A DNA stretch of 64,000 nucleotides from Medicago truncatula (GCF_003473485.1 NC_053045.1:54974494-55038493); one strand, 5' to 3'. Counted from the first letter of the stretch, positions 1 to 11,889 are shown. The notes: a model not told the origin generated them from the letters alone. Translations and numbers: made by a program.

Positions 1-90
1 TCTCATCTTGGTCTTCCAAATTTCTTGTGTTTTTAGTTCCCCCAAATGTCACTCATTTCGTAACAAAATATTTTTCCTTTGACAACAACC

Positions 91-2358
91 ATGGTTTTTC
101 CTGACAATATTCCAACCTCTAAGATGTCACCGCCGCAATTTGCTACATCAAACAACGATATCGTTGAAGTGAGACCTCGATTTCCAATGAAAAATGAAAA
201 CTTTGAACAACATTCAACATTGTATCAACCCCATTCCCTCAAAAGGGCAAGAATTTCTGATAACAATCGTTCCAATGCATTGATATGCCTTCCTCCAAAG
301 ATGGTTCTGCCTCCATCAAACAGAGCAACCCACATTTTCTACAAGACTCGAATCTGTACTAAGTTCAGGTTTGGTACTTGTAGAAACGGTAAAGATTGCA
401 ACTTTGCTCATGGGGTTGAAGAACTAAGACAGCCACCAGGAAATTGGCTGGAGCTAGTTAGTCCTTGCAACGACGAACAGAAGCAGCTGAGAAATTGGGA
501 GGAAGATCAAAAATTCATTCACAAGATGAAGCTATGCAGGATGTATTCCAATGGTGAGAAATGTTTCTTTGGTAGTAAGTGTAATTTTCGTCATGAGGAT
601 CCTGCTAAGTCTAGGGATCATTCTTGGAAGTCAGGAGAGTGTTCTTCTATAAGCATTGGGACTATTGGTTCTTCAAAATCATTTGGGGATGGCATTAGGG
701 CTGTGAACAAGCCAGCTAGGGGCACTTATTGGAAGAATAATATGTGTTTCCGTTGGCAGCATCAAGGGAGCTGTCCCTTTGGGGAGGACTGTCACTTTTC
801 TCATGGAGAAGCAGGTAATAATAACTCATCTTTGTGTTGATTTCCCTTTTCCCTTTTTTGATTATTGGTCTTGGTTTTATCAAACATAATTCTGTTTTAC
901 TGTTTTTTGTTTTGTTCAATCATAGAAAATATGTTTTCTGATTTTCTTGTTATATGATGTACAAATTATAGTGGTTGAATGTATGTTATTTTCATTGCTG
1001 CGTATTTTGTTTTGTTATTTTGTTCATACAATAAATGCTGCTTCAGTTTAAAACAGTGTTGTCAAATATCAGCGTTCAAATGGCAGATTTGTAGCAAGCG
1101 CCATGGCCAATTTGTGAAGGATGGCGACGCCATGGTGTTTTATGGTGGCTTTAAATTGCACATTTGGTTTTCCACCATCCATCATCGTTAACACTGGTTT
1201 AAAATTAATTTACCACTTGTCTGTATGATTAGTGATTACTTTATCTGTGTTCAAATTTCTGTGGTAGCAGAACATTGATATAGGAAATTTTGACAGCTGC
1301 TATGTTTATATGACGGATTTCAGTTGGTCATCGTAATCCACCATCTGCTACTGATAACACTCCTTTTTCTAATGTTTACATATCAGTGTTGTTAAATGGC
1401 AGTGCCAAGGTAGAATAGTGTGGCAGATTTTTGACATCCGCTATAAGCAATTTGTAAATGGATGTCTGCCACAGCGTCACCATAGGCCACAATGGTGTGT
1501 TTATATGTTGTATTTTTGGCCTTTCATTATATTTCACCATCCTCCATGGACAATACCGTCACTGTGTTACATATAACTTGAATGAAGTTCTGTATTTTCC
1601 TGTCAACCCCATTAGGAATTTCTATTTGATTGAAATGTCTAGATTTCATAAATTAAAATAGTTAATCATCTCAATTTTATAATGGATGGTTGAAAGTTTG
1701 TGTTTGTTACTTGACTGAAATTTTAATAGTTTGGAGTAATCTTCTGTTAAGCATGGGTTCTCTTCGTAACCTTTCAGGGGCCGTACTCCATACTCGTACC
1801 AAATATTCGTTAGGTCCTCGTGGTTACACAAGTAGGTACCAAAATTGCTTTTCAGATATAAAAAAAAGTTGGATAGTACTCTACTTTGGTATGTGTCGAT
1901 GGATACTCTACTTTTCATATATGGTTAACGCAGCTGCAGTGTTAGAGACTAAAAAACCTTAACGTCTCTGCAACATTTGTGGTCACTGTCCTTTATATAT
2001 ATATATTGGGTGTGATTACTTGTATTTACATATTGTGAACAAAGAATTCAAGATGATTGTAACAATTTAAACTGTTTGGTTTCCATGTATCGTATTCTGA
2101 CTCATTCAAGCTGCAGTTGCAATAGCAAATTCAACAAAAGCTATCAATCCAACTTCACGAAAAGCCTTAACAGGTTCTGGCAATGATGCATATGCACCTA
2201 CCACCTTCCCTGCAAGACTTGTGGCAAAGGAAGAGGAGCAGGCTAAGAAGATGCATTTACTTTGGTTGAAATTAAACAAGATCAATCGTGTTTATGGTGA
2301 TTGGATTGATGATTCACTTCTTGTTCTTCCCAACCTGCCAAGTGCAGTGGAGAACTGA
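91..2358 (+). CDS. CCCH zinc-finger protein, tandem copy 1 (C3H39/C3H12-like)
   Basis: Two exons: 91-814 and 2111-2358, joined in phase 1, about 323 residues. The start is the ATG at 91, because the other three copies also begin at the matching Met (MxFPDDIPT). Three CCCH fingers are visible: residues 89-107 (C-x7-C-x5-C-x3-H), 149-168 and 219-238 (both C-x8-C-x5-C-x3-H). Such fingers usually bind RNA, sometimes DNA; the closest family I recall is Arabidopsis C3H39/C3H12, whose targets are not given by sequence. The donor after GAAGCAG is clear. The last exon is unusual: the first 40 or so bases seen in copies 2-4 are missing, so the acceptor is a weak TTCAAG at 2110. The usual stop after GDWIDD has become TCA, adding about 15 residues to a TGA at 2356. 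The frame is open throughout, so the gene may be functional, but exon 2 is inferred from its paralogs. Confidence 0.8.
1054..1600. repeat. Degenerate MITE-like repeat in the CCCH copy 1 intron
   Basis: Repeated short blocks of the type TGTTGTCAAAT / TGTTGTTAAAT with GGCAGATTTG and GCCATGG lie in the intron. Similar, diverged blocks occupy the equivalent intron position in the other three CCCH genes (10335-10600, 27740-28075, 36375-36715). This suggests an insertion older than the gene duplications. Family uncertain. Confidence 0.45.
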
Positions 2359-2784
2359 GTTGAGTTTTGTGCTCTTGGAAACACCCTTCATCTGGATAAG
2401 GATTCTACTCCACAGACAGAATTTTGGAAACATGGTCATTGGTGATGGTGATCAGTTCATAGATTTATTTGTTATTGCCTCTTTTTTCCCTTTTTCTATT
2501 TTACTGTTAATTGGTACAGTTTTTTGGTCGGAGAGGTGTGCATTTGTCGGTTAATGAGGGGTGTTTTGATGGATTCAGAAACTTTTTGTGGGATTCTAGT
2601 TTGGATTCACATCGGTCAAATTTCTGAACCAAAGTCCAGGGTTCAAATAGGTTAAATTATATATATACTATCTAATCATATTAATATATGAAAAATGTAA
2701 TTATCTTATATGTGTCGTTTATATATCAAAACATATCTTGGCTTAGTTGTGGATGTGTCCTAAGGGGTGATATTTCTTATTTGT

Positions 2785-3120
2785 TTGTGCTTCCAAAGTT
2801 GGTGCTGGATGCAATGTTCTTGATTCTGAGTTGTGGAGATTTTTTCATGGTCTAAAAATCGCTTGGAGTAAAGGCTTTAGAGTATGTATTCTGATTCCCA
2901 AACTAAGGGATGGTCGTTGACCGTCTCATGCTTCTTACATCCTTGTTTTCAAGATTCACTGCATTTATGGAGGAGAAGGTAATGATCAATGGTTTCATGT
3001 TCTTAGTAAGTAATACTAATCAAATAGTGCATATTTTGTTGAAGTTAATTTATATAGAGGTTTTTAGTTTCATGGGGGCTTAGTACCTTCTATTCACCAA
3101 AAAACAAAGAGACATGTACT
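2785..3120 (+). mobile_element. LINE 3' end remnant (RNase H-like domain plus 3' UTR)
   Basis: Translation gives LDSELWRFFHGLKIAWSKGF, which resembles the RNase H (RVT_3) domain of plant L1-type LINEs. It is followed by a typical 3' tail with GGGGGCTTAGTACC and CACCAAAAAACAAA. The remnant is broken. A related copy at 23225-23455 shares not only the LINE tail but also the DNA after it, so this insertion probably predates the duplication of the CCCH units. Confidence 0.65.
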
Positions 3121-3459
3121 AGACATGTTGCCTTGTGATACATCGTGGATAACTAAATTGTATATTAGACTCTAGATTAAAAAAACTCTTCAAAATTTAG
3201 AAGTGAATTAAGAAGGTAAGTTTAAAATTTTATCTTGTTAAATACAAAAATTTCATTTTTGATATTTGAAGTTGAAGACCGAAAATCAAAAGCGTTTCTG
3301 GTTATATTATATAAAGCTTGAGACTAAACTCATCTACGGCAACTTCAATTTGAAGCTCTAAAGTTCCCCTCTAACGAGTTTCATGATTTTTCCTGTCGGG
3401 ATTAAACTCCAAATAAGTCATTTACAGTTGGATGCACTCTCAAGACGGAGATTTTGAAC

Positions 3460-3840
3460 TAGAACCTTATGTTTGATAAGGTCTGGCTTTGAAATGGACC
3501 AAACAGAATCAAAGCCTTCTTGTGGAAGGTCTCTGGTGCTATTGTGCTAAGTTGCTAATGAACGAAGAAAGGAATACTTACCACTTTACTTTAGATGATA
3601 TTAGTCATTTGTCCTAGATGTAATGACAACCCAGATTTTATATGTTGCATTCGAGATTGTGAGGATATTACAGAGTTTTGGACCAAGATTGTTAAACTCG
3701 TGATTTTGAGTAAGTTCTTCAATATTGGCTCACTTGAATGGCTAGATTGGAACTTCTTATGCAAACATATGTGTCAATATTGATAAATGGACGTCTTTTT
3801 TTTGGTGTTGTCAATCAAGAGCTATAGAAAGATATGAACT
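3460..3840 (+). mobile_element. LINE remnant, zf-RVT region
   Basis: Several frames translate to pieces of the zinc-binding region near the C-terminus of plant LINE polyproteins: GPNRIKAFLWKVS, then CPRCNDNP, RDCEDITEFWTKIVK and LEWLDWNFLCKHM. Stops and frame changes show that it is dead. The Mutator-like element at 3867 follows directly, probably inserted into this LINE DNA. Confidence 0.65.
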
Positions 3841-3866
3841 CTTTCTAATTTTTATAAGAAAAACTA

Positions 3867-5862
3867 CGAGTGAATAGGTATTTTGGTCCTTAAATTTGTA
3901 TACATCGGTTAATTTTATCTCTCAATTTTTCGAAATAGCAAACACGTCCTTAAATTTTATAAATGTCAATCAATTTAGTCCCTTCATCAAGTCTTGCCGT
4001 TAACAATGCTGATATGTCACGTTAAGCGCTGACGTGGAGTTCCAAGTCAGCTTCCACGTGTACAGGGACGAATTTGATTGAACAATTTTTTGATGTTTTT
4101 TTTATTTTTTTTAAAAATGAAAGTAATTATAAATTGTTACACTATCAAATCGATCCTTGAATTATTCATTAAAAATCAAGTTGGTCCTAAATTATGTCAC
4201 TCACTATCAAATCGATCTATGAATTATTTATTTTATTTATCAATTTGATCCTTGATACTATCAAATAAATGTTAAAAATTAAAGAATATGAAAAATGTGT
4301 ATGGAATATAAATGTTAAAAACCAAAAGAATGTGTTTAATTGTTATTATAATAATATAGTGAAGAAATGCTTATGTACATAAATGAGTCATCTAAATCCC
4401 AAAAATATTATAAACAAGTTATATTGCTCTTACATGAGAGCATTCTCTGAATGTCCCATTTAAAAATCAGTCTCTAATATTTTATAAAAGTGTTATGTCG
4501 GTTCTCCTACTTAGTTTATGACAAACCAACAAAACCATCGTAGTTTTAAATCTATATGAATGAATAAAATTTGAGCACACATCAACACATCAATGGACAA
4601 CTATAAAAAGAATATATATACCTATGTATGTTGGCCTGTCCATTGGTAAAATCTGTCGTTGATTGCCACATTGTGTGCTTTCTAGGTTGAGGATTAGTCT
4701 CCCTAAAGAAAAGAGATTGTCTTGCAACCTGCAAAACACAAAATATCATCGATAAATCATTGAACATCAGAAAATTACCCATGCATAATTGCACGTGTGT
4801 TTTACATGTTGAAGAACCATGGAAGTATTTTAGAGGCAAAGTAATATTTTTCCATTAAGTCACCTTCATATTTCACTTCGTATTTTAATAAAGACAACGT
4901 CAACATAAGTTAAATTCATTGAAAAGTATAAATTTCTCAAAAATACAAAATCACATGCAGAATCTTGAATGAACATACCATGAACCGATTTTTAAAAGTG
5001 TAGTTAAGAAATTTGAAGCCTGTAACTTTTCGACAAAAGTCTAATTCTTCCTTTTCACTTCAGAGTTTAAATTAGCGGTATTTGCATTAACTGAATTTCT
5101 TTGAAAAGCTTCGTTTGTATCAAATCTAAAAACGAAGGGCCCTTTGTGAGACTTGAACTGAGAGGGCTAGGCTCATCAAGTTTATTACTTAGTAAAGATA
5201 TATCAACACTCCGCTGCTAATTAAACAATACGTAAAAAAAACATGAACAATAAGTAAAGGAAGTCATAAACAAAAGTGAATATTAAGCAAAATAAATTCT
5301 ACCCAGACATATCAAAACCAAATTTTACGACTTTAGAATCAATTTTGACTCCTCAAAGAATTAAACAATAAGTTTAATTGTTATTTATTAGGAGGTGTTG
5401 AAACAATAATGTTTAACAATTATTCCTCACTTGTTCCTTGGGGATTCTTCACATTCGTTTAGTATTTAGGATTTATTTGACAGTGCTGAGATCAGTTTGA
5501 TAGATAAGATAAATAATTCATTGATCGATTTGACAGTGAGTGACATATTTCAATGACCAACTTGATTTTTAATGAATAATTCAATGATCGATTTGACAGT
5601 GAAATAATTTGTAGTGACTTTTATTTATAAAAAAAATTCAAAAAAAAAAAATTTAAATTCGTCCTTGTACACATGGAAGTTGACTTGGAACTCTAACTCA
5701 ACGCTTAACGTGACATGTCAACACTGTTAACGATTAGATTTGACAGAAAAACTAAATTGATTGACATTTATAAAATTCAATGACCTATTTGCTATTTTGA
5801 AAAATTAAAGGATGAAATTGAGCTGTGCATATAAATTTGAGGACCAAAATAGCTGATCACTC
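3867..5862. mobile_element. Non-autonomous Mutator-like element with long TIRs (Pack-MULE candidate)
   Basis: The left arm (about 3867-4271) and right arm (about 5470-5862) are inverted copies of each other with scattered differences, roughly 400 bp each. The outer ends read CGAGTGA on both strands. Flanks are GAAAAACTA (3858-3866) and GAATAACTA (5863-5871), a 9-bp target duplication with one mismatch, the size expected for Mutator-like elements. I see no transposase. The interior holds two minus-strand host-like exon fragments, listed separately. Confidence 0.8.
4622..5100 (-). pseudogene. Captured host gene exons inside the MULE
   Basis: On the minus strand, an exon-like block ends at 4979 with coding LQASNFLTTLLKIGSW and a donor GTATGT. 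Further on, a block at 4728-4622 has a clean acceptor (TTTTGCAG), coding RETNPQPRKHTMWQSTTDF, and a donor after CATAG. The order and wording resemble a conserved plant nuclear protein family that I recall as ASG1/At2g24100-like; that identification is from memory and should be treated as tentative. The upstream part needs a one-base shift to read ELDFVEKLQ. The phases of the two blocks do not join, so an exon between them is missing. This is a fragment, not a working gene. Confidence 0.55.
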
Positions 5863-6189
5863 GAATAACTATTCTAGGCATTGATCTCTATTTCAAGATC
5901 GCCGGTATCCAAGAGTATGATCTCTATTCTAGTCAGTTGTACGTGTTGGAACCTGTGTGAATCAACAAAGATATGATATTATTTGTCATTTACATCTGTG
6001 ATATATCGGGGGCTTGGTTTTCTCATGCATGTAGATATGATATTATTCCCTTTTCTATGATACAGTTGTTAAATTTTAAATTTAATGCTAGAAAGTATGG
6101 TAAGTTATTTACATCCTCCCGAAAAATACGATGAAAGCTTATCATAAAGCATCATGAAGGCATTTTAATGCAATAAGTATAGTAAATTA

Positions 6190-6700
6190 TTTACATCCCA
6201 AGGATTTTGAAAATGATGAGCTTACTAACAAAACATTTGGAACAATATAAGTAATATTGCATAAAGCTATATTACGATGAAGCTGAACATTGTAAGTTTT
6301 ACACTGATGCACGATGAAGGCATTTTTGCCACAAAAACAAACACACGCCATTAATTTAATCCAAAGTTTGAAAAACACCAAAATCAGTGAGGATTTCCTA
6401 TGGCTAACCCAACACAAGCTTAACCAATTTGAAAGGCACGTGAGAAAATAAAAATGTATCCTCACCCATATCTATGACAAGATTTGCTACGGTAATAAAT
6501 ACTGAGTTACATACATGTTGTTTTTTTATCTCAACTGTCGAGCTAAGATCAAACAGCTTAAATTAAAAATTGTAACTTTTTACTTAAAATGATCTCATAC
6601 ATTGATTTAAAATCGAACGGTTGAAATCTGTTACAATGCATAAAATTCAGTTCTAACAAGATGAAGGTATTATTTTGTTTTACGAGCATTGGTAATTTGA
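6190..6700. repeat. Segmentally duplicated upstream region of the CCCH units (copy B)
   Basis: This stretch matches 25020-25610 closely, for example AAAAACACCAAAATCAGTGA and the block GAGAAAATAAAAATGTATCC. A shorter third match lies at 30570-30660. It marks the common upstream part of the CCCH duplication units and contains no convincing gene. Confidence 0.65.
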
Positions 6701-6715
6701 CATCAAAATACTCAA

Positions 6716-7219
6716 TTGCCTGTTAACAAGGTGTTCCACAAATTTCAGGCCAACAAAGTTACTCAATTGCCTGTTAACAAAGTGGTTGATGCAACTGGTG
6801 TTGTTAAGGCACCAACACCTGTCTATAAGACTGCAAACACACCTGCTAACACTGATTTCAATGAAGACACTTTTGATTCAGTTGATGATTTTGAGGAAGG
6901 GGACTGTTCAATTCAAGATGTGAATGAAACTGGAGTTCACAACATAAAACATCCTACTACTGTTCATCACAAGCCTAATGGAGATAATCTCAAACTCCAC
7001 AACTCCTTTGAGTTGTTGGAATCTGGTTCTGAGCAGGTGGAGCATGTCACAGGGCAAGCTCTATCGGGGAAGGTTGCCTTGACTCATAGCACAAACTTAG
7101 AGCACCCTTATAACTTGGTAAAAGGGAACTCTCAACCTGCTGCTTTAAGCTCAAACAACTCTCTAGAACAGACTAGTACCATTGGGAGGAGGGCATTCCC
7201 TAGAGTTACTCCTATTTAG
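6716..7219 (+). other. 167-codon open frame, unknown; possibly a LINE linker fragment
   Basis: An uninterrupted frame of 167 codons, rich in Asn, Thr, Val, Lys and Glu, with no signal peptide, membrane segment or recognised domain. Its start repeats: ACTCAATTGCCTGTTAAC occurs at about 6709 and again about 51 bp later, giving a duplicated PVNKV peptide. The segment is absent from the matching place in copy C near 25610, so it arrived with inserted DNA. NSFELLES resembles the low-complexity linker before the endonuclease in some plant LINEs, but this is weak. No upstream promoter or downstream exon is evident. Confidence 0.3.
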
Positions 7220-7269
7220 GTATGCCACAATACTTGACCTCGTTAAACCTGTGCATGTTTAAACACCTA

Positions 7270-7565
7270 TTTTCCGTCCCTCAATACTTGACCTATTTAG
7301 AAAAAATATTTGTCCCACAATACTTGACCTGCTCAGATTTTTAAGTACAATTTGACAAATTTATCCCTTATAAATACTTTTTGTGGTCCCCATGTAAAAG
7401 TTTGTAGTGGAACAAAGAAAGTCATCATTACTTAAAAGTGAAGGTTTCAAAATAATAACAAGGACTATTCAGTAAAAATATCATTCTCTTTCTTTCATCC
7501 TTGCACTTTTTTTACTATGTGTGAAATTGTCAAGTAGGTCAAGTATTGACGGACGGAGGAAGTAT
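7270..7565. mobile_element. Stowaway-like MITE
   Basis: Inverted ends: CCGTCCCTCAATACTTGACC near 7274 and GGTCAAGTATTGACGGACGG near 7538. The length of about 290 bp and the CTCCGTCC-type ends fit Stowaway (Tc1/mariner-type) MITEs. Short direct copies of CAATACTTGACC also occur near 7228 and 7318. Confidence 0.65.
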
Positions 7566-7700
7566 ATGATATATTAAATTATTAAGGTTATTATAAGAAA
7601 AAGATAAATTGTTGTATCAAAAAGTAGTCAAAGTATTTATTATCTTGGTTCCAGTAAAAAGTCAAAATATGATAATTAAAAGGGACGAAGGAAGTAGTAA
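7566..7700. mobile_element. Partial MITE related to 8563-8839
   Basis: The 3' half of a MITE resembling the element at 8563-8839: a GGTTATTATA(A/G) block followed by TCAAAATATGATAATT and GGGACGAAGGAAGTAGTA. The left end is missing. Confidence 0.5.
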
Positions 7701-7914
7701 AAAAGTGGTTAACCAAATATATTTTTGTAGTTTATTTAGTTACGCTGGTCTTTGGTACAACCCAATTTTTGTGTTTAAAAACTATCCTCTATATAAAAAA
7801 AAAAAAAGTTTTTCTTCAAAAAATATACATTTTGACAAAAAAAACATTCTTCACCAAATTGCGTCATCAAATATTGTCTAATTGATGTGTTCATATAGTA
7901 TTAATCAAATAAGG

Positions 7915-8560
7915 GAAATGTTAACCGGTGCCCCGGCCCGGTTAAGGAATCAAATATAAAAAATATTACATTGAAACTTGTGTTGTCAACTCCTCGAAAA
8001 TATAAAAAGTGTTACTTTCACCTTAAAGTTTTCTTTTTTAGTTTTCCTTAACATGACCCATCAAATAATATTGGTCGGTTCTTATGATGGTGGATAAATT
8101 TACTCATGTTGGGTTGGCACCAATCAATAATAATATCCTTGTTAATATTGTATTTGTGTTAAAAGTGTGTTGAGTTAACGGGGTAATAGTCATTTCGATC
8201 ATTGAATGTGTAACGAGTAGTCAGATTAGTCTCTCAATATATTGAAATTTTAAAAGTCTTTGATTGTACACTTTGTTGGTGAAAGTAGTCTTTGACAATA
8301 AAATATTTTGTTAATATTTTCATATTAGACCTTCAATATATTATATACTTACTTATTGTCTTATTAGTCTTTTTAAGTACTTATTTGTTGTTATTTCAGT
8401 CTCCATATGAAAAGAGTTATCCAGAGTATTAGGAATTATTTTAGCGTCAATGACTATTTTGACTAATAAAGTACACAATAAAGACTATTATAAAATTTTA
8501 ATACATTAAAATACAAATTATCATGAATCACGACTCCGGATCCATTCATAAACCAAAATA
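7915..8560. repeat. MITE-like debris, no gene seen
   Basis: One block (about 7915-8070) begins GGGAAATGTTAACCGGTGCC, a form I recognise from dispersed plant MITEs. A second block (about 8180-8520) has inverted segments around ATTGAAATTTTAAAAGTC and CTATTATAAAATTTTAAT. I see no coding region. Confidence 0.35.
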
Positions 8561-8562
8561 AC

Positions 8563-8839
8563 TACTTCCTCCGTTCCTTTTTAAGTGTCACTTTTGGATA
8601 AATTTTTTGTTCCTATTTAACTGTCACTTTCAAAGTTCAATGCAACATTAAATGTTGTTTTACCAATATTGTCCTTAGTTATTTATTGCGGAGAGAGAAA
8701 TATATGAAATGAAATATTAAATGAATAAGGTCATTATAGTAAAAGAATAACTTATTGCATCAAAAGTAGTATCAATTGTTGATTGTCTTGGTTTGTGTAA
8801 AATGTCAAAATGTGACAATTTAAAAGGAACGAGGTAGTA
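8563..8839. mobile_element. Stowaway-like MITE
   Basis: The left end TACTTCCTCCGTTCCTTTTT and the inverse of the right end TACTACCTCGTTCCTTTTAA form imperfect inverted repeats, each followed by a TGTCA block. Length is 277 bp, with no coding capacity. It lies about 120 bp upstream of the TATA box proposed for CCCH copy 2. Confidence 0.75.
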
Positions 8840-8959
8840 TTTACCTAGATTTATCATTTGTCTTGCTTTATTGGGAAGCTGCTGCCTGCTGGAGTTTTGT
8901 TTTGACATAGTGGTGGGTGGTCCCCAACTAAAAAACCTTAAACCTTGTCACTTCCTCAC

Positions 8960-8967
8960 TATATATA
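8960..8967 (+). promoter_or_regulatory. TATA box, CCCH copy 2
   Basis: CTCACTATATATATGC occurs here and, nearly identical, upstream of copy 3 at 26286. Both lie about 430-440 bp before the start codon in duplicated promoter DNA, implying a long 5' UTR or an upstream intron. Confidence 0.5.
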
Positions 8968-9403
8968 TGCCATCATATTTTCTTGACCAAACCCTGAAAA
9001 CAATAACCAAACCTTTGATCATCTCATCCATCGTGTTTTTCTCATTTCTGTCTTTCAAATGTCATCACTGTTTTCTTTCTCTTTTCTTTTCATTGTTTGT
9101 TATTGATTATTTGATTAACATTTCAACTAATTGCATGTCACTCTTTTCAACTTTGATACAACTTTTTGATAATTAGCTCTAATATTTTACTGAGTTTTGT
9201 TTCAATATTTGAGTTCAGTTCATCTGATTGATCAACAATAATTAAATAAAGAAGACTAAAAATTTCAGATCTTAAATCAGTCAGAAATTTCATATCAAAT
9301 TTGCATCAAATTGCATGTCACTATTTGGAAGTTGAACAATAATCAAATAAAAAAGTCTCAAAATTTCACTCAAATCAAAGAAAAAATTTCTTTGACAACA
9401 ACC

Positions 9404-11121
9404 ATGGCTTTTCCAGATGATATTCCAACCTCTAAGATAACACCACCGCAGTTCGCTTCATTGAACAACGATGACTTCAAAAGAGAAGGAACTTCTCATT
9501 CCAATGCATTGATATGCCCTCCTTCTGATGCATTGATATGCCCTCCTCCAAGGATGACCCTTCCTCAATCAAACAGATCAGACCACATTTTCTACAAAAC
9601 ACGGATTTGTACTAAGTTCATATTTGGTGCTTGTAGAAACGGAACAAATTGCAACTTTGCTCATGGGGCTGAAGAGATAAGGCAACCACCTCCAAATTCG
9701 CAGAAGCTAGTTGGTCCGTGCAACGAAGATAAAAAAATCATAAACAAGATGAAACTGTGCAAGAAGTATTGCAATGGGGAGAAATGTCCCTATGGAGATA
9801 AGTGTAAATTCCTTCATGAAGATCCTGCACAATTTAGGGGCACTTATCGGAAGACTAAGCTGTGTCTCAAGTGGAAGGATACGGGATATTGTTCCTTTGG
9901 AAAGAATTGTCACTTTGCTCATGGTGAAGAAGGTAACAATAACTCATTTTGATTATTGGTTTTGGTTTTATCATATAATTCTACTGTTTTATATTGTTCA
10001 ATCATATAAAATATGTTTTTTTTTAATTTTCTAGATGCTGTGTAGAATGTCATTTTATGTGATATGATGTGCAAATTACAGCGATTAATTAAATGATTTG
10101 AATGTGTGTCATTTTGTGGTTGCGTTGTCTATTATGTTTCATGTTTGATTTGACAGAGCAAGTTTTGAATGGAAAATGATTCCATCCTTGTTTATAGGCA
10201 GAGCAAGTTCTGAATGAGCAATTGTTATATTGTTTATACAACAAATGCCGCTTCAGTTTTGAAATAATGGGCCACATTCCTGTATGATTAATGATCACAT
10301 TATCTCCTTGTTATCAAATTTCTTCCATAATTAAGCCGTGGCATGGTGGACTTTGTGCTAGTTGGCATATGCTACTGTGACTATTATACGATGTGGCATG
10401 GCGGACATTGTGTTGTTAATTGCGGTTCGCGGAAAAATATGCTAGTTCAAATTCCGCTCTGCAATAGTGCTTTAGCCGCTATTTCACAATATTTTGCACT
10501 AAATGACTTTTCGCGGGGCATTAGCGAGTTGTTCAAATCCCGCTCTGCAATAGCTCCAATGCAGCCGCTATTTAACAACACTTGCACAACACTTGAATGA
10601 AATTATGAATTTTCCCGTCAACCCCATTATCCGAGTCATCAATAATTTTGAGGTGCATTGCTCATTTGCAAAGTTTTAAATTGCGACCATGCCGCGATCC
10701 TTAATACCGCGGTCAAATAAGGTTAATGCAGCTGCATTTGTGATGATGAAGACATAAGACATCTGTACGTCTCAGCCACAGTTGTGGTCCTAGACCTTAT
10801 ATTTAAAAAAATCTTGTTCGCTTGTGTGCGAGTGTATGATAACTTATATTTGCATATTGTGAGCAAAATTACAAGATGATTATAACAATTGCAACTTTTT
10901 GGTTTCCATGTATATTGTTCTGACTCCTGAAGTATTGGTTGTCTTGCAAATCAGAGTTACAAGTTCCTGGCGGAGCCATTGAAGCTGAAGCTGCAGTTGC
11001 CATTGAAGCTGATGCTGCAATTACCATAGCAAAGGAAGAGGAGCAGGCAAAGAAGAAACGTATACTTGGGTTGAAATTCAGCCAGATCAATCGTATTTAC
11101 GGTGATTGGATTGACGGTTGA
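9404..11121 (+). CDS. CCCH zinc-finger protein, tandem copy 2
   Basis: Exons 9404-9932 and 10955-11121 join in phase 1 to give about 231 residues, the shortest copy. The ATG follows GACAACAACC, as in copy 1. Three complete CCCH fingers remain (TRICTKFIFGAC..., MKLCKKYCNGEKC..., TKLCLKWKDTGYC...). Against copies 1 and 4 it lacks the N-terminal segment of about 37 residues ending in KRARI, and against copy 3 it lacks about 30 residues of linker between fingers 2 and 3. It also has a short internal duplication around ALICPP. The last exon ends in GDWIDG. Acceptor (CAAATCAG) and donor (AAG/GTAAC) are canonical. Probably a functional RNA-binding paralog; no target can be read from sequence. Confidence 0.83.
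10335..10600. repeat. MITE-like repeat in the CCCH copy 2 intron
   Basis: Blocks such as GTGGCATGGTGGAC / GTGGCATGGCGGAC and TCCGCTCTGCAATAG / CCCGCTCTGCAATAG repeat within this stretch. They match the same intron location in the other CCCH genes. There is no coding content. Confidence 0.45.
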
Positions 11122-11889
11122 CCTCTTGTTGTGCTCTTGGAAACACACCTCATTTGGATAAGTATTGCATTAACAAAGAATTTTGGAAACATGGTCATTG
11201 CCTCATTGGTGGGTGTGATCAATTAATAGGTTTATTTATTCTTGCTACTTTTTTTCCTTTTTCTTTTTTTTTTCCTTCTGTTTATTGGTATAGTTGTATG
11301 GTTGAAGATATTGGGATTCATTCGGAAATGAGATGTGTGCTCAACATGGGTGCTGCATTTTTCCCTGTATGAAATACAGGTACTGGACTTGTGGATAACT
11401 GGAGAACCAAACTGTATTTTATTCGTTGTAAGATTTATGAAAGCTTCTCAAATGAGTTCAAGACTCATAAATTAATATGTGAAGTAAGAAATTTTACATT
11501 ACTAGAGCTTCTCAATTTATTAGTTTCTCCTTGCGTATGTCTGTTTCGCAATCAATTCAGAACACAGTTTGTGGCCTGGTAAATTCATTGTGCGTTCACA
11601 GTCACTGTGATATATCATCTGTTATGTGGCAAACTATGATGTTAGTTTTGCTTAATATTGTTCCTGTCAAGATGAGACAGGTTTCTTGGATAGTACTCTA
11701 GCTGTTACTCCTCTTCGTTCTTTACAGAGTTGCATACAGAGGCTTACAATCGGTCATTTAATCCACTTACTTAAACTATGAGCTATGTTCAATGTTCATT
11801 CTCTTGCTTTATTTCTGTATGTGATGCTAAAGCTTTACTAGTTATGCTTTAAAGTTTAATAACTATTGACCTCTAAGAGCCACCAACCT

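Noticed and set aside
716-919. Minus-strand frame over the end of CCCH copy 1
   Set aside because: It is a shadow of the zinc-finger exon; similar shadows occur at 9707-9922, 26998-27333 and 35389-35934.
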